Origin: an uncultured Blautia sp.
Lineage (GTDB): Bacteria > Bacillota > Clostridia > Lachnospirales > Lachnospiraceae
Length of the DNA: 5,554 bases
Assembly (NCBI GenBank): GCA_900547615.1
Contig: URHH01000157.1
Location: forward strand, 1-5,554
Direction: 5' to 3'
The first letter of the stretch is position 1. The number at the start of each line of letters is the position of its first letter. Shown one piece after another: positions 1 to 5,554 of the stretch. The notes below the pieces were generated by a model that worked only from the letters and a program-made list of their open reading frames with translations, ran no database searches and was not told the origin of the DNA. A program made the translations under genes and the position numbers.

Positions 1-357
1 AAGTGAGCGTCAACTGATGTGAGCAATCTGGTGACAGCTCATGAAATCACTAACAAAGAACTGAACGATTTTAAGGGCGGTATGGCTGAAAACTATGTTA
101 ATGTACAACTTACTATTAACGGTTATCATACTTACTACTGGGAATCGGAACGGGGAGCCGAAGTCGATTTTATTATTCAGCGCAGCAGTCAGCTCATTCC
201 TGTTGAAGTTAAATCAGCAGATAACACCAGAGCCAAAAGTTTAAAAGTCTATATGGATACTTACAAACCTGCCTACGCAATAAAACTTTCTGCTAAAAAC
301 TTTTCCTTTGAAGACAACAAAAAAACAGTTCCCCTTTATGCCGCTTTCTGCATCTGA
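1..357 (+). pseudogene. C-terminal remnant of a DUF4143-type ATPase
   Basis: This is the tail of an ATP-binding protein of the AAA_14/DUF4143 class (COG1373-like), a family usually around 400 residues or more. Only about 112 residues are readable here, from a GTG at 19 to the TGA at 355-357. Counting from that GTG, the visible part has the family's GGMAENYV segment (20-27), then YYWESERGAEVDF (39-51) and IPVEVKSA (60-67). D50 with E63-x-K65 resembles the PD-(D/E)xK nuclease-like fold assigned to the DUF4143 C-terminus. The end (VPLYAAFCI) looks like a natural C-terminus. An in-frame TGA lies at 4-6, yet family-like sequence (TDVSNLVTA, compare the usual SDVGLLVTA) continues upstream of the GTG, and no ribosome binding site precedes it. 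The P-loop ATPase part is absent from the window. I therefore read it as a decayed or broken gene. A frameshift or an upstream piece outside the window cannot be excluded. Confidence 0.72.
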
Positions 358-403
358 AAAAGCTTCTGAGAGCACCGCAAGCAGCTGCTCTCAGAAGCTT
401 TTT
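357..403. terminator. Bidirectional intrinsic terminator
   Basis: A perfect 18-bp inverted repeat has arms at 357-374 (AAAAAGCTTCTGAGAGCA) and 386-403, with an 11-nt loop at 375-385. The outer end of the stem is a run of five A pairing with five T, so a transcript from either strand has a GC-containing hairpin followed by a U-run. It lies exactly between two converging units: the first base overlaps the stop codon of the DUF4143 remnant, and the other end is one base beyond the permease stop codon at 405-407. It should terminate both. Confidence 0.9.
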
Positions 404-404
404 C

Positions 405-2996
405 CTACATCATCTTCAGTTCTTCCACAATATTATTCTTCCGGATGCGGCACATTGCGTATATCATAGATGCAAATACTACAATAAAAATGCCCGCTAT
501 GGCAGTGAAAAGCGCACCCCAGGGAAGCACAAAGCCTGTGTCTGCTCCGATTCCGATCACTTTACAGATAAGATAGCTTACGATCACTGTAAGTATGGTC
601 CCATATAAAACCGATTTCCCGCCGTATATCAGACATTCATAATAAAGCATTCGATTAAAGCCCTTCGGCTGCATTCCCATAGAACGGAGCATGGCAAATT
701 CCTTTCTCCGAAGCATGAGATTTGTGGAAATGGTGTTGAATACATTTGCCACAGCAATCAGGGAAATCAGTATAATAAAGCCATATGTCAGAACCTGAAC
801 TGCCATCATGGTGTTTCTGTCCTGCTGGTAAAGGGCATACAGATCCGTCACATTGCTGCTCATACTTCCCGTCTCTGCGTTCTGCTTTTCCACCTCTTTT
901 TCAAGACTTGCACAGACCTCTCCGGGATTTTCACAGTTTATATTGTAAATCCTCGTAAGCGGATTTTGAGAAAAATATTTTGGGAAATTCTGATACATAC
1001 TTTCCGGCATAAAAAGAGTAAAACCTGTATTTCTTGTTCCGATTTTTTCAGGAAAGCTTTCAACCGCATCTCCTAAGATAACTTCTCCATCCGGTTCAAA
1101 TATTTCTTTTTCCTGCTCTCCGCTTGTTGTAACTACTCCAAGTTCTGCCCTTTTTTCTCCTGTTTCCGTAAAATAATCCTGCGTTTCATAGCGCTGGGTA
1201 GACGGATTGTATGCGTCCTCATTTTTCATATAAAGAAATCTCGGCACTTTTGTATCTTCATAATCAGAAAGAGAAATTCCTTCTTTTTTTGCCATATCTT
1301 CAAACATACTGTCAGAAAGAATGACTGTCTCTGCGGAAATTACTGTATTATTTCCATCTGACATCACTTCCCTGCCCTGAAAAACAGAACCAAGTATCTC
1401 CGATGGTATCTGCATCATAAGATACAATTTTTCATAAGAAAAAATCTCTTCTATCCCTTTTGTTTTCTCCAGGAGCTTATCTGCTTTTTCTCCATCTTTC
1501 TCCGGTTCATAGAGAACATATTCCACATCTGCTGCCGGAATGTCCATCACAAAAGAACCGGTTTCCATCAGATAAATCTGGAATAAAGCTGCTGTTGTAA
1601 AAAGAAGGATACTGATGCTTAATGAAACAATGGTTGTCCTGTATTTTTTTCGGTCGCGCTTATAATTTTTATCTGCCATCATTCCCGGAAGACCGAAGAT
1701 TTTAAAAACCCAGCTTCCTGTTTTTACTTCTCCTGGGCGGATTTTTATATCTTCACTGGCGCGTATGGCTTCCATAGGAGACAGACGTTTGATCCGTTTT
1801 GACGGAATCCATACAGATATAAGTACAGTAAGAAGAGCAACCATTACAGAGAGAATAACTGCCCCCGCATTTACTACAAGGGGAATGTCTTTGCTTTCCC
1901 CGTAAAGCCACTGGGAAAGTCCTTCTTCAATAAAATGAAGTGTCACTCTGATTCCCGCAATACCGGAAATCACCCCAAGAGGAATCCCTGTTATGCTTAC
2001 CATCAGAGCCTCATATCGCATAGACTGACGAAGCTGTTTTTTCGTTGCTCCAAGAGAAGAAAGAAGGCCAAACTGCGTACTTCTCTCCCTTAAAGAAATA
2101 GAAAACGCATTGTAGATCAAAAGCACAGAACCCGTCATAATTACCGTTATAAGAATGAAAAGAAGCCCTGTGTATACCGCAGCAAACTGGTCATTATCCA
2201 CAACTCCATACCATCGAAGAAGGCTCTCATGAGTCACAGAACCGTATTGTCCAAACGCTTCTTTCTGAAAATCGTAGGATTTCTTTACGTCCTTTAGTTC
2301 CACATAAAGGTCTGCATAACTGCCTTTCCCGTCTCCTGCACCTGCATACACCTCGTATCCGGGAGCGCCAATGGAGTTCACAAGACTGGAATAATCATAA
2401 ATTCCCACCACCTGAAACTCCCGTTTTTCTTTGGGAACAAAGCTTTCCTCCGCCTCCGTTTCCGTTCCCATATAGCTGTTATTCTGATTCAGGCGCTCGC
2501 CTTCATATTCACGTTCTCCAAGCTCCAGGGACAGCGTATCTCCCACCTTAATCTGTGTTTCTTCCTCCAGATTGGCATTCAGATAATCAGGAATCATAAC
2601 TTCATTCTGCTTCTCTGGAAACTTTCCTTCCTTCAACGCAACCGGAAGCATACTTCTTGTATTTTCTGAAAAAGACTGTACATAAAGATACGGCATCATA
2701 GGGGATTGAATATGTTCATAACGTGCATATCCAAGCTCTGTCACTTTTGTGCTTCTTGCCACTTCCGCCTGTTTTTCTGCTTTTTCCGCCTCCTTCACAG
2801 GGAGAGATAGACCTGCCACATGCCAGCTGCCTTCCTGTTCTGTTGTGTACTCGATAAAAAAGCTTTGAAACGTAACTCCAAGCGTGGCAACTGCCGTGAT
2901 CATTGCAGTAGAAAGAATCACACCGATGACCGTAACGATTGTCCTCGTCTTATTTTCCTTCATGGTCCTTGCGGTAATCCGTGCGAAAATGTTCAT
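405..2996 (-). CDS. FtsX/MacB-type ABC transporter permease, two FtsX domains
   Basis: This 863-residue membrane subunit partners the ATPase encoded just upstream. Predicted topology by eye is TM1 (about 19-42), a large external domain (43-270), TM2-4 (273-297, 330-352, 374-397), a cytoplasmic linker, TM5 (454-476), a second large external domain (477-733) and TM6-8 (734-757, 788-813, 825-848). This is a tandem duplication of the MacB plan. Each half carries the FtsX signature: RERSTQFGLLSSLGA at 303-317 and RRKEFAMLRSMGM at 763-775. Each also ends in a basic tail, SPMEAIRA (406-413) and NIVEELK (855-861). The first external domain has MacB core-like motifs: LKEGKFPEKQNEVMIP (121-136), VGDTLSLEL (151-159) and FQVVGIYD (194-201). 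The ATG overlaps the ATPase stop as ATGA, and a GAGGTGA ribosome binding site lies at 3001-3007. The likely role is export, or mechanotransmission that removes a toxic or envelope-active compound. The substrate cannot be read from sequence. Canonical BceB is shorter, with ten TM segments, so BceB is not the right name. Confidence 0.93.
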   Translation of the reverse strand: MNIFARITARTMKENKTRTIVTVIGVILSTAMITAVATLGVTFQSFFIEYTTEQEGSWHVAGLSLPVKEAEKAEKQAEVARSTKVTELGYARYEHIQSPMMPYLYVQSFSENTRSMLPVALKEGKFPEKQNEVMIPDYLNANLEEETQIKVGDTLSLELGEREYEGERLNQNNSYMGTETEAEESFVPKEKREFQVVGIYDYSSLVNSIGAPGYEVYAGAGDGKGSYADLYVELKDVKKSYDFQKEAFGQYGSVTHESLLRWYGVVDNDQFAAVYTGLLFILITVIMTGSVLLIYNAFSISLRERSTQFGLLSSLGATKKQLRQSMRYEALMVSITGIPLGVISGIAGIRVTLHFIEEGLSQWLYGESKDIPLVVNAGAVILSVMVALLTVLISVWIPSKRIKRLSPMEAIRASEDIKIRPGEVKTGSWVFKIFGLPGMMADKNYKRDRKKYRTTIVSLSISILLFTTAALFQIYLMETGSFVMDIPAADVEYVLYEPEKDGEKADKLLEKTKGIEEIFSYEKLYLMMQIPSEILGSVFQGREVMSDGNNTVISAETVILSDSMFEDMAKKEGISLSDYEDTKVPRFLYMKNEDAYNPSTQRYETQDYFTETGEKRAELGVVTTSGEQEKEIFEPDGEVILGDAVESFPEKIGTRNTGFTLFMPESMYQNFPKYFSQNPLTRIYNINCENPGEVCASLEKEVEKQNAETGSMSSNVTDLYALYQQDRNTMMAVQVLTYGFIILISLIAVANVFNTISTNLMLRRKEFAMLRSMGMQPKGFNRMLYYECLIYGGKSVLYGTILTVIVSYLICKVIGIGADTGFVLPWGALFTAIAGIFIVVFASMIYAMCRIRKNNIVEELKMM

Positions 2997-3673
2997 CGGA
3001 TCACCTCATCTCTTATGATTCTTCCATCTTCCAGTGCAAGAATCCTGTCTGCCTGAAGGGCTATATTTTCGTCATGTGTGATCACGATCACTGTCTGGTG
3101 GTAGGTCTTATTTGAATACCGCAGAAGTTCCATAATCTCCCGGCTGTTTTCTGAATCCAGATTTCCTGTTGGCTCGTCTGCCAGAAGAAGGGACGGTGCG
3201 TTAAGAAGAGCTCTTCCTATAGATACTCTCTGCTGCTGTCCACCGGAAAGCTGATTGGGAAGGTGATGTTCCCTGTCCTTTAACTTTAAAAGTTCAAGAA
3301 GCTCAGAAAGTCTGTTTTCATTTACCTTTCGTCCGTCCATCAAAACAGGCAGTGTCATATTTTCCCGCACATTCAAAACAGGAATCAGATTATAAAACTG
3401 ATAGATCAGTCCTACCTGCCTCCTTCGAAATATGGCAAGCTCTTCCTCTTTCTGCGCATATACGTCGATTCCGCCTACAAAAACCTTTCCGGAAGTGGGA
3501 CGGTCCACTCCCCCGATCAGATGCATCAGGGTCGATTTTCCGGAGCCGGAAGAGCCAACGATCGCTACAAATTCTCCCTGTTTTACAGACAGAGATACCT
3601 CGTCAAGAGCCACAACTGCACTGTTTCCCTGTCCGTATATTTTCTTTAATTTCTCCACACGCAATATTTCCAT
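2993..3673 (-). CDS. ABC transporter ATPase, MacB/LolD/BceA type
   Basis: This 226-residue nucleotide-binding subunit powers the adjacent permease from the cytoplasmic face. All the catalytic motifs are present: Walker A GSSGSGKST (40-48), Q-loop YQFYNL (91-96, Q92), signature LSGGQQQR (142-149), Walker B LLLADEPTG (162-170, with E167 the likely catalytic base), D-loop NLDSE (171-175) and switch histidine H200 in VITHD. The length and the DEPTGNLDS and YQFYNLIPVLNVRENM segments are typical of the MacB/LolD/BceA lineage, which pairs with FtsX-fold permeases. The reading frame is open further upstream to an ATG at 3706, but that start has no good ribosome binding site. The ATG at 3673 follows AAAGGAGG by five bases and gives the family's usual N-terminus (MEILRVEKLKKIYG). 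Its stop overlaps the permease start by four bases, which implies translational coupling. It is probably expressed from the promoter in the gap upstream, under the neighbouring two-component system. Confidence 0.96.
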   Translation of the reverse strand: MEILRVEKLKKIYGQGNSAVVALDEVSLSVKQGEFVAIVGSSGSGKSTLMHLIGGVDRPTSGKVFVGGIDVYAQKEEELAIFRRRQVGLIYQFYNLIPVLNVRENMTLPVLMDGRKVNENRLSELLELLKLKDREHHLPNQLSGGQQQRVSIGRALLNAPSLLLADEPTGNLDSENSREIMELLRYSNKTYHQTVIVITHDENIALQADRILALEDGRIIRDEVIR

Positions 3674-3678
3674 AATGT

Positions 3679-3686
3679 CCTCCTTT
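3679..3686 (-). promoter_or_regulatory. Ribosome binding site that sets the ATPase start
   Basis: On the minus strand this reads AAAGGAGG, a near-perfect Shine-Dalgarno sequence five bases before the ATG at 3673. It decides in favour of that start over the in-frame ATG at 3706, whose upstream sequence has only a poorly placed AGGG. Confidence 0.88.
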
Positions 3687-3736
3687 ATATCGGTTATCTT
3701 TTGCATTCCCTGCCAGTCTCCATCGGGGATAGAAAT

Positions 3737-3742
3737 ATTGTA
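3737..3742 (-). promoter_or_regulatory. -10 element of the transporter operon promoter
   Basis: The minus strand reads TACAAT, one mismatch from TATAAT, in a T-rich context. No hexamer 16-18 bases upstream resembles TTGACA; the bases there (around ACGGCT) lie inside the repeat array. A good -10 with no -35 fits an activator-dependent promoter. Transcription would start near 3730, leaving a leader of roughly 57 nt before the ATPase start. Confidence 0.6.
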
Positions 3743-3746
3743 AAAA

Positions 3747-3790
3747 ACGGACGTGACACAGCCGTGACTTTTTCATAACAAATCTGTCAC
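3747..3790 (-). promoter_or_regulatory. Array of 11-bp direct repeats, putative response-regulator operator
   Basis: Four consecutive 11-bp units read on the minus strand in transcription order: GTGACAGATTT (3790-3780), GTTATGAAAAA (3779-3769), GTCACGGCTGT (3768-3758) and GTCACGTCCGT (3757-3747). All begin GTNA, and the last two agree at 9 of 11 positions. The array ends four bases before the -10 element and takes the place of the missing -35. OmpR/PhoB-family regulators bind tandem half-sites one helical turn apart. From memory, E. coli Pho-box promoters have a TGTCAC half-site about ten bases upstream of the -10, and the same spacing occurs here. The likely binder is the regulator encoded at 4801-5478; this is inference from proximity. 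The outer two units are weaker and may not be true sites. Confidence 0.58.
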
Positions 3791-3791
3791 T

Positions 3792-4799
3792 TTACACAAC
3801 AGTTTTATAAAAACGAATGACAAACTGCGCTCCCAAAGGAGAAACATTTTGTCCGTAGATCACTGCATTTTCCTGCGCCAAAATCGCACGGGAAAGAGAA
3901 AGACCAATCCCAAAGCTGTGGTTTCCCGCATTTTTTCCTCTGTAGAACCGCTCGAATAAATGGGGAATATCTTCTTTTGGAATGCCCTTCCCGGAATCTG
4001 TAATTTTTATTTCTGTAAACAATGGATTTTCCGTCCACTCGATGAGAAGAAGCCCGCCCTCCGGCGTATATTCCAATGAATTTTTAATGACATTTCCAAT
4101 GGCTTCCATTGTCCAGTTGTAATCTCCCTGCACTTCTGTACTGCCGTCTCCTCTTATTTCCAGGCTTTGTCCTCTCACATCCATAGAAACATCAAACGGC
4201 TTCATCACTTCCCGAAAAAAAGATGACAGCAGAATTGTCTGTGGTTTTAAAACGATCGCTCCTGCGTCTAATTTGGAGAGTCGCAAAAGAGAGGTCACAA
4301 GCCACTGGATCCTGTCAAGCATCTGCTCTGCCTCCCTTAAAAGACTTTGACGGGAAGAAATATCTCCTGTATTCTTTTTCAATCTCTCCACAAGAAGGTT
4401 TAAAGTAGTAAGGGGCGTCCTGATCTGGTGGGATATATCTGCGAGAGAATCCGCAAGCGACATTTTTTCTTTTTCAAGAAGCTCCGTCTGCTCCTCCAGA
4501 CGAAGAAGCATTTTCTGAAGCTCGTCACGTAGAATCTCCACATCTCCCTCACGGAAATGGCGCAGTTCCATACTGCCTCCCTCGTGCAGAATTTCATCTA
4601 ACTGCTGGGATAAAAGACGGATTTCTTTATATCTTTTTTCTGCGAAAACAATCTGCAAAATACACAAACCTGTTCCGGAAAGGAGTACAAAGATTCCTGC
4701 CTTTCTGTCAAAAACAAAGGCAATAATCCCTGTAAAAACAAGAAAAAAAAGGCTTAAAATAAACTGGTTTCGCACATTTTTATTTCGAAATACTCCCAT
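3792..4799 (-). CDS. Sensor histidine kinase with minimal extracellular loop
   Basis: This is a 335-residue membrane histidine kinase. Two TM helices (about 12-30 and 35-52) are separated by only about four residues, so there is essentially no external sensor domain. A degenerate HAMP-like or coiled-coil linker (about 60-115) leads to the dimerisation domain with the H-box SHQIRTPL (123-130, phospho-acceptor H124). The ATP-binding domain has the N-box GNVIKNSLEYTP (235-246, N240), G1 box DSGKGI (268-273), F-box LFERFYRG (281-288) and G2 box GIGLSLS (297-303). All catalytic motifs are intact. The ATG lies one base after the regulator's TAA, and GGAGG at 4806-4810 sits inside the end of the regulator gene, so the two are co-translated. 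The architecture resembles intramembrane-sensing kinases such as BceS, which respond through a partner transporter. That link is inferred from design and neighbourhood. Signal and substrate are unknown. Confidence 0.95.
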   Translation of the reverse strand: MGVFRNKNVRNQFILSLFFLVFTGIIAFVFDRKAGIFVLLSGTGLCILQIVFAEKRYKEIRLLSQQLDEILHEGGSMELRHFREGDVEILRDELQKMLLRLEEQTELLEKEKMSLADSLADISHQIRTPLTTLNLLVERLKKNTGDISSRQSLLREAEQMLDRIQWLVTSLLRLSKLDAGAIVLKPQTILLSSFFREVMKPFDVSMDVRGQSLEIRGDGSTEVQGDYNWTMEAIGNVIKNSLEYTPEGGLLLIEWTENPLFTEIKITDSGKGIPKEDIPHLFERFYRGKNAGNHSFGIGLSLSRAILAQENAVIYGQNVSPLGAQFVIRFYKTVV

Positions 4800-4800
4800 T

Positions 4801-5478
4801 TTATGCCTCCATTTTATAGCCCATTCCGCGCACCGTTTTAATCAGTTCCGGCCTCTGCGGGTCTTCTTCTATTTTATCACGAAGTCTTTTTATATACACA
4901 GTCAGGGTATTATCGTTTACATATTCCCCTGCAATGTCCCATATATCTTCAAGAAGCTGATTTCTTGTAAGAATCCTGCCTCTGTTATTAAAAAATACAA
5001 GAAGAAGGCGATACTCCAAAGCCGAGAGAAAAACCTCTTCTCCCTTTTTTCTGACTACGCCTTTTTCCATATCTATCGTAAGATTTCCTATTACTGCAGT
5101 CTGACTGCTTCTTCCTGCCCGCCGCAGTACGGAACGCATCCTCGACACAAGCTCCCGCGGACGAAACGGCTTGCTTATGTAATCATCTGCTCCCATATCA
5201 AGCCCTGTCACTACTGAAAATTCATCTCCGAGCGCCGTGAGAAAAATAACAGGAACCTCATATTTTGCTTTGATCGCCGTACAGACGCTGTATCCGTTTC
5301 CCTCTGCCAGAGTCACGTCAAGAAGAATCAGATCAAACCGGTTTTCTTCAAGCATCTGAAGAGCTTTTGCCTGCCCGTCAGATGCTTTTACCTGAAATCC
5401 TTCCTCTCTCAAATACGCAGTGAGATTTTCCACAATGTCTGCATCGTCCTCTATTAATAATACTTTTGTCATATTCAT
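4801..5478 (-). CDS. OmpR/PhoB-family response regulator
   Basis: This 225-residue DNA-binding regulator is the cognate partner of the kinase that follows it. Counting from the ATG at 5478, the receiver domain (about 3-118) has the acidic cluster E10-D11-D12, phospho-acceptor D54 in DLILLDVTL, T81 in IFLTA and K103 in YISKPF. A short linker leads to a winged-helix domain (about 132-223) of the Trans_reg_C type, with ALEYRLLLVF, the recognition-helix region NDNTLTVYIKRLRDKI and the terminal wing KTVRGMGYKM. A GTG at 5487 is also in frame, but the Shine-Dalgarno GAGAAGG (5487-5493) overlaps it and lies eight bases before the ATG at 5478, so I prefer the ATG. The ATG at 5472 is a further alternative and would still give an intact receiver. 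It presumably binds the 11-bp repeat array upstream of the ATPase gene. It is not necessarily phosphate-related. Confidence 0.95.
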   Translation of the reverse strand: MNMTKVLLIEDDADIVENLTAYLREEGFQVKASDGQAKALQMLEENRFDLILLDVTLAEGNGYSVCTAIKAKYEVPVIFLTALGDEFSVVTGLDMGADDYISKPFRPRELVSRMRSVLRRAGRSSQTAVIGNLTIDMEKGVVRKKGEEVFLSALEYRLLLVFFNNRGRILTRNQLLEDIWDIAGEYVNDNTLTVYIKRLRDKIEEDPQRPELIKTVRGMGYKMEA

Positions 5479-5486
5479 AAGCAGCA

Positions 5487-5493
5487 CCTTCTC
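5487..5493 (-). promoter_or_regulatory. Ribosome binding site that sets the regulator start
   Basis: The minus strand reads GAGAAGG, eight bases before the ATG at 5478. Because it runs into the GTG at 5487, it cannot serve that codon. This favours the 225-residue product over one three residues longer. Confidence 0.7.
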
Positions 5494-5554
5494 AGTTCGT
5501 TTAATCTATTAAAAAACATCTCTTTCACCACTTTTGTAAGATACTGCTATTTTA

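Noticed and set aside
3694..3723. A nine-codon open frame (METGRECKR, minus strand) in the leader of the ATPase transcript, a possible attenuation peptide.
   Set aside because: There is no ribosome binding site before its ATG, no run of a signal amino acid, and no terminator/antiterminator hairpin follows it. Most likely chance.
2820..3743. Several open frames on the plus strand opposite the ATPase and permease genes.
   Set aside because: They lie antisense to strongly supported coding sequence, resemble no known family and have low-quality composition. They are frame shadows.
3754..3790. A GTGAC...GTCAC inverted pair after the kinase gene as a possible terminator.
   Set aside because: The stem is only five base pairs with a long loop, and the only T-run is not next to it. 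The same bases are better explained as in-phase direct repeats of an operator.
4801..5478. Naming the regulator and kinase as PhoP/PhoR because of the Pho-box-like operator.
   Set aside because: PhoR-type kinases usually carry a PAS or extracellular domain and sit near phosphate-transport genes; neither is seen here. The 11-bp spacing is general to OmpR-family regulators.
5501..5554. A promoter upstream of the response regulator (minus strand TTACAA at 5539-5534 and TTTAAT at 5513-5508).
   Set aside because: The spacing is 20 bases and both hexamers are weak. The window ends before the full upstream region, so the promoter may lie outside it or the gene may belong to a longer operon.

Overview
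The window looks like chromosomal DNA from a Gram-positive Firmicute, most likely a gut Clostridium-like organism of the Lachnospiraceae type. This is an inference from moderate-to-low GC content, strong AGGAGG-type ribosome binding sites, tightly packed genes, and the protein families present. No rRNA or other taxonomic marker is present, so the family-level guess is soft.

Layout: positions 1-357 (+ strand) hold the C-terminal remnant of a DUF4143-type ATPase. It has an in-frame stop just upstream and looks like a pseudogene. Positions 357-403 are a perfect 18-bp hairpin with T-runs on both strands, a bidirectional terminator between convergent units. The rest is on the minus strand, in transcription order: an OmpR-family response regulator (5478-4801), a two-TM sensor histidine kinase (4799-3792), a 118-nt intergenic regulatory region, a MacB/LolD/BceA-type ABC ATPase (3673-2993), and a large FtsX-type permease of 863 residues (2996-405).

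The four minus-strand genes form a self-contained two-component system plus ABC transporter module. The kinase has almost no extracellular part: two TM helices are joined by about four residues. It therefore probably does not bind a ligand directly and may read the state of the transporter or membrane, as in Bce-type antimicrobial-peptide detoxification modules. The permease is not a canonical BceB; it has two MacB-like halves, eight predicted TM segments and two large external domains.

The most interesting non-coding feature lies between kinase and ATPase: four consecutive 11-bp units starting GTNA, the last two matching at 9 of 11 positions. They end four bases before a good -10 element (TACAAT) that lacks a recognisable -35. 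This is the geometry of a Pho-box-like, OmpR-family-activated promoter, and it suggests that the neighbouring regulator switches on the transporter genes separately from its own operon.
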